Source: Pedobacter paludis (GTDB taxonomy: Bacteria > Bacteroidota > Bacteroidia > Sphingobacteriales > Sphingobacteriaceae). From it: 64,000 bases of DNA. The notes below the pieces were generated by a model, which ran no database searches, was not told the DNA's origin, and worked only from the letters and a program-made list of their open reading frames with translations. The position numbers were made by a program, and so were the translations under genes. Shown here in pieces: positions 51,828 to 60,525 of this stretch (positions are counted from its first letter, which is position 1; each line of letters begins with the position of its first letter). The DNA lies in assembly GCF_003173575.1 (NCBI RefSeq), contig NZ_QGNY01000005.1, forward strand, positions 310,001 to 374,000, given 5' to 3'.

Positions 51828-52517
51828 CTACCCCGCGTTAAAGCGATAGCCTACACCACGAACCGTTTGCAACAATTGTGGGTTATCTGGATTCAATTCT
51901 ATTTTTTTTCGTAAGCGTACGATATGCATATCAAGCGTTCTGGTATTTACATCAGAGTTGTAACCCCAAACCACTAACATCAATTCATCACGATTAATTA
52001 CCTTACCCGGATTGCGTAAGAAATAGAGTAGAATCCGATTTTCTAGAATCGTTAATTCGATCTTCTTACCTTCTCTAAATAATGTGTGGATGTTTGGATG
52101 ATGCTCCATATTTCCAAAGCGGTGGATTTCTGCCGTGTCTTTATTGACAATAAATTTAACCTTGCTTTCTAACATGGCAACCAAAACATCCATGTTAAAT
52201 GGCTTGGTAATGTAATCAGAAGCGCCAAAATTATAAGCATCAATTTTATCTACATCCTGCGCTTTGGCTGTCATCATAATAACTAAGTTCTCGAAACCCT
52301 GCTTGCGAACGCTTTCGCAAACATCAGAGCCCTGCTTGCCTGGCAACATCCAGTCTAAAAGTACAATATCCGGCTGATCGGCTATAATCATCCTTTCGCC
52401 TGCGTCGCCATCATTTGCCTCAAGTACATTATAACCTTCGGTTTTTAAACGATGTGCTACTAAAAAACGTAGGTTTTCATCATCTTCTACAATTAATATT
52501 TTTACTTCTTTAGACAT
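51828..52517 (-). CDS. Response regulator, OmpR/PhoB type
   Basis: 229 aa. Receiver domain (residues ~5-118) with acidic pair EDDE, phospho-acceptor Asp in IVLLDWMLPG (about residue 54), Thr in MMTAKAQ and Lys in YITKPF; then a winged-helix DNA-binding domain (about 135-227) with the wing and recognition helix RTLDMHIVRLRKKI. It resembles the RprY regulators of Bacteroidota. It follows its histidine kinase by 76 bp and should bind tandem sites in target promoters; the sites themselves are not visible in this window. Confidence 0.94.
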   Translation of the reverse strand: MSKEVKILIVEDDENLRFLVAHRLKTEGYNVLEANDGDAGERMIIADQPDIVLLDWMLPGKQGSDVCESVRKQGFENLVIMMTAKAQDVDKIDAYNFGASDYITKPFNMDVLVAMLESKVKFIVNKDTAEIHRFGNMEHHPNIHTLFREGKKIELTILENRILLYFLRNPGKVINRDELMLVVWGYNSDVNTRTLDMHIVRLRKKIELNPDNPQLLQTVRGVGYRFNAG

Positions 52518-52593
52518 TTTGTGTGTTGTTAGGGTTGTAATGCTTTAAGTTGTATGGCAACACTTAAACATTTCGATTTTTAATATTTCAATT

Positions 52594-54267
52594 TTAACTA
52601 TTATAAGGTAGTACAATTTTAAACTCTGTTCCTGTACCCACTTTACTTTTTACGGTAATTTCGCCATCCATAAAGTTAACGAGTTCTTTGCAGAATGCCA
52701 AGCCCAAGCCAACGCTTCCCATTTGGTTGTATTCGTTCTGGATTCTGAAAAACTTTTTAAATATATTATTTAATTCACTAGCTGCTATACCAATTCCTTT
52801 ATCCGTAAAACGGAATACCAAAACACCTTTTATTAGTTTTGCGCTAATGTGAAGTTTTTTATTGGCGGGCTTAGAGTATTTGTATGCATTTTCTGCCAAA
52901 TTATCGAACAAACTTCCTAATAAAACCGGATCGGTAATAAAGGTTTTAAAACCCACAACCTCATAAGTCATGTTAAAATCTGGGTGTTTTAAGGTATGAG
53001 ATTCTATGGTACTTTCAATAAAATCCACAATATTAACCTCTTCTTGATTTAATTTGATGGCCTTATTTTCAATTTGTGTAAAGGCCAGCAATTTGTTCAT
53101 CAGTCCATTCAGTTTATCGGCTTCCTCATCTAAAATTTTGCCATAGAGCTGCTGTTCTTTCTGGCTGAGGGATGTTGCGCTTTTAATGTTGTTTCCTGCA
53201 ATTTTAATTACGCTAACGGGCGTTTTAAATTCGTGCGTTAGGTTATTTACAAAATCGTACTGGAGCTTAAACATTTTACTGTTGATGTTCAGGTTTCTAT
53301 ATATTAAAAAGGCAACCAGTAAAAGCACCCCATAAACCAATAAAAGCACCAGTGCAATTGGCATAAAGTATATAAAAATTTCTTTCTTGATATAAGATTT
53401 TGATGAAGTGAAATATAATTTAAAATCAGAAAAAGCGCCTGGCAATGCAATTTCGGTAGTTATATTTTCATCTGATGTATCAATAGGATCATATGTCAAA
53501 GGCTCAATTTTTATGGTTTGATACAATAATGGCCTTGTATTAACAACCTTAATTTTATTGGCATCTAATTGAAAAACAAGCATATCCTGCTGATAAACGG
53601 GCGCTGGATCCAGCTTACGTTGCATCATTTCCTTGTAAACCTTTAAATCTTCTCTTCGTGGAATATTTAAATAGGTGATTCGATTATCGTTTGATGAAAC
53701 TACAGAAAAATTTGTAAAGAGCTCTTCCTGAGAAGGAACAGTAGCCGTATCAAGCTGGTCGACAAATGTGACCAATTTATAAGCCATCGCATTAAAATCA
53801 TCGCCAACCTTGAAAGATTTAGTATTCTCTTCGGAAAATAATTTTATGGAATCTGGTTTGATATATTTTCCAAACTGAAAGATAGATTTTGGTCCAATTG
53901 CCAAATGACCGGCATTCATACCATCCTTAACGGGAACATTTTTAACCTCTGTATCGTAAAATGTAATTTTAGATACAAAGGGATATTTTAAAATAACGGT
54001 ATCAACAAATTTTGAGGCTGTAGCCGAATCAAGAAATCCGTTGTAGTAAGAAATCTCAGGCATTTTGTTCTGAAAGAAATCGTTGTAGGGCTTAATACTT
54101 TCCTCAAGCACATTTACCTTTTCTGATACAAATTCATTTTCGATGGATTTCTTGCTGAAGTTAAAAGCAAGAAATAAGGAAAGGATAAAAAGGATCGAAA
54201 TTAGGGATATGAAAATTACGCCGAGCGAGAAGTTTTTACGATAACCACTTTTCTTATCTAAGGCCAT
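52594..54267 (-). CDS. Membrane sensor histidine kinase
   Basis: 557 aa. Two membrane helices (about 15-36 and 299-323) enclose a ~260-residue periplasmic sensor domain with no recognised family. The cytoplasmic part has HisKA with the phospho-acceptor in NNLTHEFKTPVSV (His about 340) and HATPase_c with N box NLAENAYKYSK, G1 DKGIGIA and G2 GLGLAFCKEL. It starts only 3 bp after the stop of the pseudo-peptidase lipoprotein gene, so the two are surely co-transcribed; the lipoprotein could feed signals to the sensor domain. Related in layout to RprX. Confidence 0.94.
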   Translation of the reverse strand: MALDKKSGYRKNFSLGVIFISLISILFILSLFLAFNFSKKSIENEFVSEKVNVLEESIKPYNDFFQNKMPEISYYNGFLDSATASKFVDTVILKYPFVSKITFYDTEVKNVPVKDGMNAGHLAIGPKSIFQFGKYIKPDSIKLFSEENTKSFKVGDDFNAMAYKLVTFVDQLDTATVPSQEELFTNFSVVSSNDNRITYLNIPRREDLKVYKEMMQRKLDPAPVYQQDMLVFQLDANKIKVVNTRPLLYQTIKIEPLTYDPIDTSDENITTEIALPGAFSDFKLYFTSSKSYIKKEIFIYFMPIALVLLLVYGVLLLVAFLIYRNLNINSKMFKLQYDFVNNLTHEFKTPVSVIKIAGNNIKSATSLSQKEQQLYGKILDEEADKLNGLMNKLLAFTQIENKAIKLNQEEVNIVDFIESTIESHTLKHPDFNMTYEVVGFKTFITDPVLLGSLFDNLAENAYKYSKPANKKLHISAKLIKGVLVFRFTDKGIGIAASELNNIFKKFFRIQNEYNQMGSVGLGLAFCKELVNFMDGEITVKSKVGTGTEFKIVLPYNS

Positions 54268-54270
54268 AAG

Positions 54271-56172
54271 CTATTTTTTGCTTAGGTTTTGTTGTAAAAA
54301 TTCTTCTAACGCTTTGTAAAGTGCTGTTCTACCCTGCTGACGCATGACTGGGTTTGGGCCTTCTTCTTTTTCGATATAGGTTACAGGTACATTCCTTTTC
54401 TTTAACTCTTTTATAAACTGAACACCTTCTGCAACATTTACACGTGGATCTTTAGGATTTTGTGCGATAAAAACCGGAGTTTTAAATCGATCAGCATGAA
54501 AAACCGGAGACGCGAAACGCATATAATCGGTATCGGTAATCGGGTTTCCTACAAGTTCATAATACATCTGCAAATTCGATTTTAAGAATGGAGGAATCGT
54601 TTTCAAATAACTAAACAGATTAATTACTCCAGAATTTGAACCGCCACAGCTATAAATATCGGGATTCTTATACAAACAATTTAAAGCAATATAACCCCCA
54701 AAACCTGTACCGTAAATGGCAACTTTTTTAGGATTAGCAATTTTCTTTTCAATTAACCATTTAACACCATCATTAACATCTTCTTGTATTTTATCGCTCC
54801 ACTGTTTAAAGCCTGCAGCATAAAAAGCCTTTCCGTAACCGGTAGAGCCACGGTAATTAACCTGCAAAACCGCATATCCCCTATTGGCCAAAAATTGCAC
54901 ATCGGCATTGTAGCCCCAGGTATTTCTTAAACCTGGTCCATTATGGGGCACCACTACCACTGGCAAATTAGTTGCCTTTTTATTTTTTGGCAGGGTTAAA
55001 TATCCGTTAATTGTTAAGCCATCTGAACTTTTATAACTGATTGGCTTCATCTCACTCATCTCTTCTTCTTTGATAGATGAATTGATATCCGTTAACTTTT
55101 TGAGTTTATTCTCGCCTGCATTGTACAAATAATAAGAGCCAGGATTTTTATCGGTAAAGGTTCTAACAATAAAAACATTGTCTACTTTATCCTTATCCAT
55201 TATTCTCCATTCTGTACCTGGCAAAAGATGATCAATTTTGGAATAGGCCACCCGGGTGCTGTCATCAAGGTAGAATTTTTCCTTTTTCCAGGTTTCGCAG
55301 GTTACAAAGATCATTTTCTTCTTTGTACGGGAATATTTGGCATCAACTACGTTTAAGGTATCATTCCCGAATAAAACCTGCTTCTCTTTTCCGGTTTTTA
55401 AATCTAAGGCAACCAAGGCATTTTTATCCCGATCTACATTCGAAATGGCATAAAGTACATTTGCCTGCGCTTCAGAAAAAGCAATGGGTTGCAAAGTTGT
55501 TTCGAAATTATTGGTTATTACGGGCTTAAACGGCTGACTTTCGTTTTCGCGATACATCAGCGTTTCGTTCACGCCATCACTGGTAACCGCAATTTTCAAA
55601 ACGCCTTTATTATCGGTCATCCATTCAGTAACGTTTCCAGGATTTTTGGCGGCAATATCCATATTGCCATTCCGAACATTTAATCGGTAAACATCAAAAA
55701 CGGTAGAATCGCGTTTATTTGATGCTACGATAATATATTTATCATCAATAAGCTGATCCTCAATTACACGTACACGGGTTTTCTCATTCGAGCTTAATTG
55801 AACTTGTTTGCTCCCGTCTTTGTTGATTACAAACAAATCTGATTTGCGTTCTTTCGATTCATCTTCGGTATAGTAAACCAGTTCGTTATTGCTTGTCCAA
55901 AAGTAAAAACTAATGCTTTTCTCGCTCAAATGTGTAAGTTGAACGGTCTTTCCTGATGCCAGATCCTCTACAAACAAATCGAGTTTTTTATCTTGAAGTT
56001 TTAGATAGGAAAGGCACTTACCATCTGGAGAAATGCGATAATAAGCTTTGTCCTGTGTTTTAAAAAAATCATCAACGGGTATAGTTTTATCATCATTGTT
56101 GCCTTTACAGGCAAAAATTAAAGCAACCAAAAACAATACGATAATTCTTTTAAACATAAATAATTTCCTCAC
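54271..56172 (-). CDS. S9 peptidase-like lipoprotein lacking the catalytic Ser and His
   Basis: 633 aa. Signal peptide with a lipobox-like ALIFAC, then an N-terminal beta-propeller (about 40-380) and an alpha/beta-hydrolase domain (about 390-630) of the prolyl-oligopeptidase S9C type. The nucleophile elbow normally GxSxGG reads GTGFGG, with Gly490 (codon 54703-54705) at the Ser position. The catalytic His region normally GHG reads EGPNP, with Pro606 at the His position; the Asp is retained (KDPRVN, Asp575). The oxyanion motif HGGPG reads HNGPG. The enzyme should therefore be inactive. It heads an operon with a histidine kinase and response regulator; a ligand-binding or sensory role is inferred. 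An alternative start five codons downstream (MFKRII) is possible. Confidence 0.88.
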   Translation of the reverse strand: MRKLFMFKRIIVLFLVALIFACKGNNDDKTIPVDDFFKTQDKAYYRISPDGKCLSYLKLQDKKLDLFVEDLASGKTVQLTHLSEKSISFYFWTSNNELVYYTEDESKERKSDLFVINKDGSKQVQLSSNEKTRVRVIEDQLIDDKYIIVASNKRDSTVFDVYRLNVRNGNMDIAAKNPGNVTEWMTDNKGVLKIAVTSDGVNETLMYRENESQPFKPVITNNFETTLQPIAFSEAQANVLYAISNVDRDKNALVALDLKTGKEKQVLFGNDTLNVVDAKYSRTKKKMIFVTCETWKKEKFYLDDSTRVAYSKIDHLLPGTEWRIMDKDKVDNVFIVRTFTDKNPGSYYLYNAGENKLKKLTDINSSIKEEEMSEMKPISYKSSDGLTINGYLTLPKNKKATNLPVVVVPHNGPGLRNTWGYNADVQFLANRGYAVLQVNYRGSTGYGKAFYAAGFKQWSDKIQEDVNDGVKWLIEKKIANPKKVAIYGTGFGGYIALNCLYKNPDIYSCGGSNSGVINLFSYLKTIPPFLKSNLQMYYELVGNPITDTDYMRFASPVFHADRFKTPVFIAQNPKDPRVNVAEGVQFIKELKKRNVPVTYIEKEEGPNPVMRQQGRTALYKALEEFLQQNLSKK

Positions 56173-56376
56173 GGGACGACAAAAATAAGTATCCCAATTA
56201 CTTTACAACGATATACACCAACAATGTTACTTATTGATGAACTTGTGGTTCAATTTAGGATTTAAAATAAATAGACAAAATAAAATACAGGTAACATTTA
56301 AAATACGTTTTAAACAGACTTATGCCTTAGCGTAAACTGAATTAAAATGTTACATTAAAACTCTTAACTTAGGGTT

Positions 56377-58200
56377 ATGAAGCATCTGATTTTTCCTATA
56401 CTTTTTATTTTCTGCATTAATGCGAATGCTCAGATTTTTCGCCAAAATCAGCAAATTGGAAGTGATGATGGCGCTCTAGCTGTTCAATATTATCAAGATG
56501 GCGATTTTGAAAAGGCTTCGGTTATTTTAGAAAAACTCCTTGTTAACCCAGCCAACGAGGGTTATTTCGATTTATACTTTAATTCCCTACTAAAATTAAA
56601 GAAGTACGATGTTGCCGAAAAGATGATCAAAAAACAGATGAAGCAATCACCACAAAGTGAAGTTTATCCAATTGCCTTAGGCAAGCTTTATCAAGAAAAA
56701 GGTGATGTTCAAAATGCCAATAAAATTTTTAACGAGGTAATTGCTAAGCTTCCAAAAGATGAATTCAAAATCAGGATGCTGGCCAACAGTTTTTATCGTT
56801 TTGAGAACTATGATCTGGCCATTCAAACTTTTAAGCAGGGCAGAAAATTATTGGATAACAACCAGCTTTTTGCTTTTGAATTGTTAAACATCTATCGTTT
56901 TAAAAAGGATAAACCCATGCTCATGCAAGAGTATTTGGATGTGCTCGATTCTATGCCGCAAATTCTGCCTCAGGCTGAAGCTGTTCTTTCCAATATTTTT
57001 GAGGATAAAACAGATTATCAAACTTTCCAAACGGGCATTTTAAAGAAAATGCAGAAACAACCTGATGCAGAAATTTACGTTCAGCTTTTAACCTGGAATT
57101 ATATCCAACAACAGGAATATGATATGGCGCTTCGCCAGTTAATTGCTTTTGATAAACGCACCAAAGCCGATGGCGGAACTTTATTTAATGCCATTTATAC
57201 ATTTGTTGATAATGGTGCTTACGAAACGGCGATTAAAGCTTACGATTATTTGCAGACCAAGGGGAAGGATAATCAATATTATTTGCCATCGAAAATAGAA
57301 TCACTTAACACCAAATATAGTTTACAAACCAAAGGGAAATACAATACCACTGATCTGGATTTGCTTGCCAAAGATTATCAGGTTCTAATAGATGAAAATG
57401 GCAAAAACAGAAATACTTTGTTCGCCATTAAAAAGCTGGCAACGTTGCAGGCTTATTACCTAAACCAGCCTGCAAAAGCAGAGAAAGGATTAGAGGAAGC
57501 ATTGCAAATTCCGGGTGTAAATCCGCAGGATATTGGTCAGTTAAAATTGGATTTGGGCGATGTTTATATTTTAACCAACCAGCCTTGGGAAGCCTTTTTA
57601 GTTTACGAACAAGTAAGCAAACAATTTGAAGGACAGGCGATTGGAAATGAAGCCCGTTTTAGAAGCGCCAAACTTTCATTTTATCAGGGCAACTTTGAGT
57701 ATAGCAATGGGCAATGCTTGGTTTTAAAAGCTGCAACCTCCCAGTTAATTGCCAATGATGCATTAAATTTAAGCTTACTGATTACCGATAATATACAAAC
57801 TCCGGCAGATAGTAATGCGTTAAAAATGTATGCAGATGCAGAAATGCTATTGTTCAGAAATCTGCCACAGCAGGCTGTTAAAAAAATGGATAGCATCGCA
57901 ATTGCTTATCCTCAAAATAGCCTTACTGATGCCATTATGATGAGCAAGGCTAAAATATTTATTAATTCTGGCGAGTATCAAAAAGCATCTGAAATTCTTA
58001 AAAAGGTAACAGAAGATTTTAAGGATGGGATTTGGACAGATGATGCTTTATTTACCCTGGCCGATTTATACGAGAAAAAGCTTAACGATATTGCACAGGC
58101 CAAAATCTACTTTCAAAAGTTGATTACTGATTATCCAGGAAGCATGTTTACTGCCGAAGCAAGAAAAAGATTTAGGAATTTGCGAGGGGATGGAGTTTAA
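56377..58200 (+). CDS. Exported TPR protein
   Basis: 607 aa. Signal peptide (residues ~1-18, ending NANAQ), then helical repeats nearly throughout: TPR units are clear at about 35-170 and 500-600 (for example SGEYQKASEILKKV, LADLYEKKLNDIAQAKIYF). There is no lipobox. TPR proteins of this type are conserved in Bacteroidota next to DUF4286 genes and rRNA methyltransferase genes; function unknown, presumably scaffold for envelope complexes. Transcribed divergently from the pseudo-peptidase operon, with a 204-bp spacer between them. Next gene in the same direction is DUF4286, 175 bp downstream. Confidence 0.87.
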   Translation: MKHLIFPILFIFCINANAQIFRQNQQIGSDDGALAVQYYQDGDFEKASVILEKLLVNPANEGYFDLYFNSLLKLKKYDVAEKMIKKQMKQSPQSEVYPIALGKLYQEKGDVQNANKIFNEVIAKLPKDEFKIRMLANSFYRFENYDLAIQTFKQGRKLLDNNQLFAFELLNIYRFKKDKPMLMQEYLDVLDSMPQILPQAEAVLSNIFEDKTDYQTFQTGILKKMQKQPDAEIYVQLLTWNYIQQQEYDMALRQLIAFDKRTKADGGTLFNAIYTFVDNGAYETAIKAYDYLQTKGKDNQYYLPSKIESLNTKYSLQTKGKYNTTDLDLLAKDYQVLIDENGKNRNTLFAIKKLATLQAYYLNQPAKAEKGLEEALQIPGVNPQDIGQLKLDLGDVYILTNQPWEAFLVYEQVSKQFEGQAIGNEARFRSAKLSFYQGNFEYSNGQCLVLKAATSQLIANDALNLSLLITDNIQTPADSNALKMYADAEMLLFRNLPQQAVKKMDSIAIAYPQNSLTDAIMMSKAKIFINSGEYQKASEILKKVTEDFKDGIWTDDALFTLADLYEKKLNDIAQAKIYFQKLITDYPGSMFTAEARKRFRNLRGDGV

Positions 58201-58363
58201 GACCTTTGACAGCTCCAATAGCGTTTTGGAAGGGTGTTATTGAAGCTGAAGTCACCTTATGAACTAAATTTAAATTTGCATAAATTGAACTTTCTGTTGA
58301 TATTTCAGTCGGTGAGACACCAACCGATACGTGAACCACTCACCCAAGTTTATCATTTTTCTT

Positions 58364-58371
58364 TATCTTTG
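58364..58371 (+). promoter_or_regulatory. -7 box directly before the DUF4286 gene
   Basis: TATCTTTG, full consensus, ends 4 bp before the ATG at 58376; predicts a leaderless mRNA and rules out the ATG at 58331. Confidence 0.55.
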
Positions 58372-58375
58372 CCAC

Positions 58376-58678
58376 ATGCTTTTATACAACGTAACCTTAA
58401 TATTAGATGATTCTGCCGCCGAAGAATGGTTGCAATGGATGCAAGAAATTCACATTCCTGAAGTAATGGCAACAGGTATGTTTGTATCTAACAGATTATT
58501 AAAAGTTATTGATTCGCCAAATGAAGGCGTTACGTATTGCGCACAATATGTAGCCGAAAATTTAGAAAATTATAATCAATACCAAGAAGTTTATGCCCCC
58601 GCGTTGCAAGAAGATTTAAATGAAAAATTTAAAAATCGTTTTGTTGCTTATCGCACATTAATGGAATTTGTAGGCTAA
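58376..58678 (+). CDS. DUF4286 family protein
   Basis: 100 aa from the ATG at 58376 (MLLYNVTLILDDS). The small DUF4286 family has a conserved EEWLQWMQEIHIPEVMATG core and no assigned biochemical function; a ferredoxin-like fold is likely from its strand-helix pattern. The longer in-frame start at 58331 would add 15 residues that precede the perfect -7 box, so it is rejected. Located between a TPR gene and the convergent MazG gene, 9 bp from its stop. Confidence 0.88.
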   Translation: MLLYNVTLILDDSAAEEWLQWMQEIHIPEVMATGMFVSNRLLKVIDSPNEGVTYCAQYVAENLENYNQYQEVYAPALQEDLNEKFKNRFVAYRTLMEFVG

Positions 58679-58687
58679 ACGCAGATT

Positions 58688-59014
58688 TTACTTAAGTTTT
58701 TCGTTATTCTTATGCCTATCCGCATCGCGAATACTTTTCTTTACCAAATTTTTCTCCAAAGCTTCGGTTAAGTTTATCCCTGTTTGGTTTGCAAGACAAA
58801 TAAGTACAAACATCACATCAGCCATTTCATCAGCCAGATTTACATCTTCATCGCTCTTTTTAAAAGATTGCTCACCATATTTTCTAGCCATAATCCGGGC
58901 AACCTCCCCAACCTCTTCCATTAAAATGGCAGTATTGGTCAATTCATTAAAATAACGTATTCCAGTGGTTTTGATCCAGTGATCAACGGTTTCCTGCGCA
59001 TCATTTATCGTCAT
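58688..59014 (-). CDS. MazG-like nucleotide pyrophosphohydrolase
   Basis: 108 aa, all-helical. The metal-binding EExxE...ExxD pattern is visible as EEVGE (~33-37) and DEMADV (~62-67). Such short MazG-type enzymes hydrolyse noncanonical or excess NTPs to NMP and PPi. It starts 2 bp after the dtd stop, so the two form an operon. Both are housecleaning functions, one for nucleotides and one for mischarged tRNA. Length matches the single-domain MazG-like group. Confidence 0.9.
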   Translation of the reverse strand: MTINDAQETVDHWIKTTGIRYFNELTNTAILMEEVGEVARIMARKYGEQSFKKSDEDVNLADEMADVMFVLICLANQTGINLTEALEKNLVKKSIRDADRHKNNEKLK

Positions 59015-59016
59015 AC

Positions 59017-59469
59017 TTATTCCTTGTTTTTGGTGTCAATTATAATAGTAACTGGGCCATCATTTAATAAACTAATTTTCATATCTGCGCCAAATACCCC
59101 TGTTGAAACTTTTTTACCTAGCAGCGCTGATAATTTTTCGATCATCTTTTCATATAGCGGAATAGCAATGTCTGGCTTGGCAGCTCTGGTAAAACCTGGG
59201 CGGTTTCCTTTTTTTGTGGCTGCAAACAAAGTAAACTGACTAATCAAAAGAATCTCACCATTTACATCGGCTAAGGCTTTGTTCATTAATCCATTTTCAT
59301 CGCTAAACACCCGCATGCCAATTATCTTTTGCGCAAGCCATTCTAAATCTTCGTTCGTATCTGCATCTTCAATCCCTAAAAGAACTAAAAATCCTGTATC
59401 AATAGCGCCTGTTGTAACGCCATCTACAACACAATTCGCTTGTGTAACTCTTTGTAAAACTGCTCGCAT
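59017..59469 (-). CDS. dtd: D-aminoacyl-tRNA deacylase
   Basis: 150 aa, typical length. Dtd removes D-amino acids (and glycine) from mischarged tRNA. The N-terminal MRAVLQRVTQANCVVDG, the active-site motif SQFTLFA with catalytic Thr, and the GP motif in NDGPVTI near the C-terminus are all present. Complete and standard. First gene of a two-gene unit with the MazG gene and divergent from the lipoprotein gene at 59500. Confidence 0.97.
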   Translation of the reverse strand: MRAVLQRVTQANCVVDGVTTGAIDTGFLVLLGIEDADTNEDLEWLAQKIIGMRVFSDENGLMNKALADVNGEILLISQFTLFAATKKGNRPGFTRAAKPDIAIPLYEKMIEKLSALLGKKVSTGVFGADMKISLLNDGPVTIIIDTKNKE

Positions 59470-59476
59470 TTTATGC

Positions 59477-59484
59477 TACTTTTG
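59477..59484 (+). promoter_or_regulatory. -7 box of the lipoprotein/TPR pair
   Basis: TACTTTTG (TAnnTTTG), 15 bp before the ATG at 59500, within the 30-bp spacer to divergent dtd. The leader would be only about ten bases. Confidence 0.45.
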
Positions 59485-59499
59485 ATGAATTAAATTGAT

Positions 59500-60525
59500 A
59501 TGCGCAAGATAGGTATTTTAATAATTTTTGCATTTTGCTTTATATCGTGTAAGCAAAAAATGCCTGCTCACCCAACATTTTATTTTTGGAGAACCGATTA
59601 TCAGAACAAAAAAGCAGAGACCAACTGTCTTCATCAATTTAAGTCGAAATCGCTTTACGTTCGCATTATGGATGTAGATTTTAATCCCGATTTACAGCAA
59701 GCCGTTCCAGTTTCGCCCATAAAATTTTCTGATCCGTTACCCAAAAATATAGATATTATTCCGGTTGTATATTTGGTAAATAATGTGTTTAATCAGATCG
59801 ACTCGCAACAGGTTATTATACTTGCCAATCGAGTGGCAAAATTTGTAGAGGCTAAAGTTAAGCAAGCTGGCAAACCATATTTTACCGAACTGCAGATAGA
59901 TTGCGACTGGACAAAAACAACTAAAAACCAGTATTTCGATTTCCTAAAAATATTGCAGGCCAATCCACTGTTGAAAAACAAGACGCTATCTGTTACTTTA
60001 AGACTGCACCAAGTAAAAAATGTAGTATCGAGTGGTATTCCTCCAGTTAAAAAAGCCATGCTCATGTGTTACAATATGGGTAATTTAAGAAAATATGGTG
60101 ATCAGAATTCCATTTTGAATCAGCATGAGCTTGACGTTTATCTCAAAGATTATTTAGAAAGCTATCCGCTAAAACTTGATGTAGCCTTACCCATTTTTGA
60201 ATGGGCAGTGGTTTTTAGAAAACAAAAATATGCAGGTATTTCTAAGCGCATAAATAAAGCAATTTTATTAGATAAAAAGCTTTTTAAGCAACAGGAAAAT
60301 TCGAATTTATACCAGCTTTTATTTGATTATCCAAAAGCAGGATTAAAGCAGGGCGATGTAATTAGATGGGAAGAAACTTCTACTGAAAGTTTACTTGCAA
60401 CATCCAGTTTTTTATCCCGATATTTAAAACCAGAAGAACGAAATCTCGTTTTCTATCATCTCGACACCGACCTTTTAAAACATTTTACGAATGAAGACTT
60501 TCAAAAAGTTATTGCTAATTTTTAG
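59500..60525 (+). CDS. Lipoprotein of unknown function (putative TIM-barrel-like)
   Basis: 341 aa. Signal peptide with lipobox (AFCFISC, Cys ~17). The body alternates strands and helices in the manner of a TIM barrel: SLYVRIMDVDF, IIPVVYL, ELQIDCDWT (acidic pair at a strand end), LSVTLRLHQV, AMLMCYNMG, LDVALPIFEW. This resembles glycoside-hydrolase-like barrels (DxD/E at strand ends) but I cannot assign a family, so activity is unproven. Its last 35 bp overlap the next gene in another frame, indicating translational coupling. Confidence 0.85.
   Translation: MRKIGILIIFAFCFISCKQKMPAHPTFYFWRTDYQNKKAETNCLHQFKSKSLYVRIMDVDFNPDLQQAVPVSPIKFSDPLPKNIDIIPVVYLVNNVFNQIDSQQVIILANRVAKFVEAKVKQAGKPYFTELQIDCDWTKTTKNQYFDFLKILQANPLLKNKTLSVTLRLHQVKNVVSSGIPPVKKAMLMCYNMGNLRKYGDQNSILNQHELDVYLKDYLESYPLKLDVALPIFEWAVVFRKQKYAGISKRINKAILLDKKLFKQQENSNLYQLLFDYPKAGLKQGDVIRWEETSTESLLATSSFLSRYLKPEERNLVFYHLDTDLLKHFTNEDFQKVIANF

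Noticed and set aside
58201..58330. Possible terminator or REP around CGGTGAGACACCAACCG
   Set aside because: Arms are too short and there is no T-run; not enough to call a feature.
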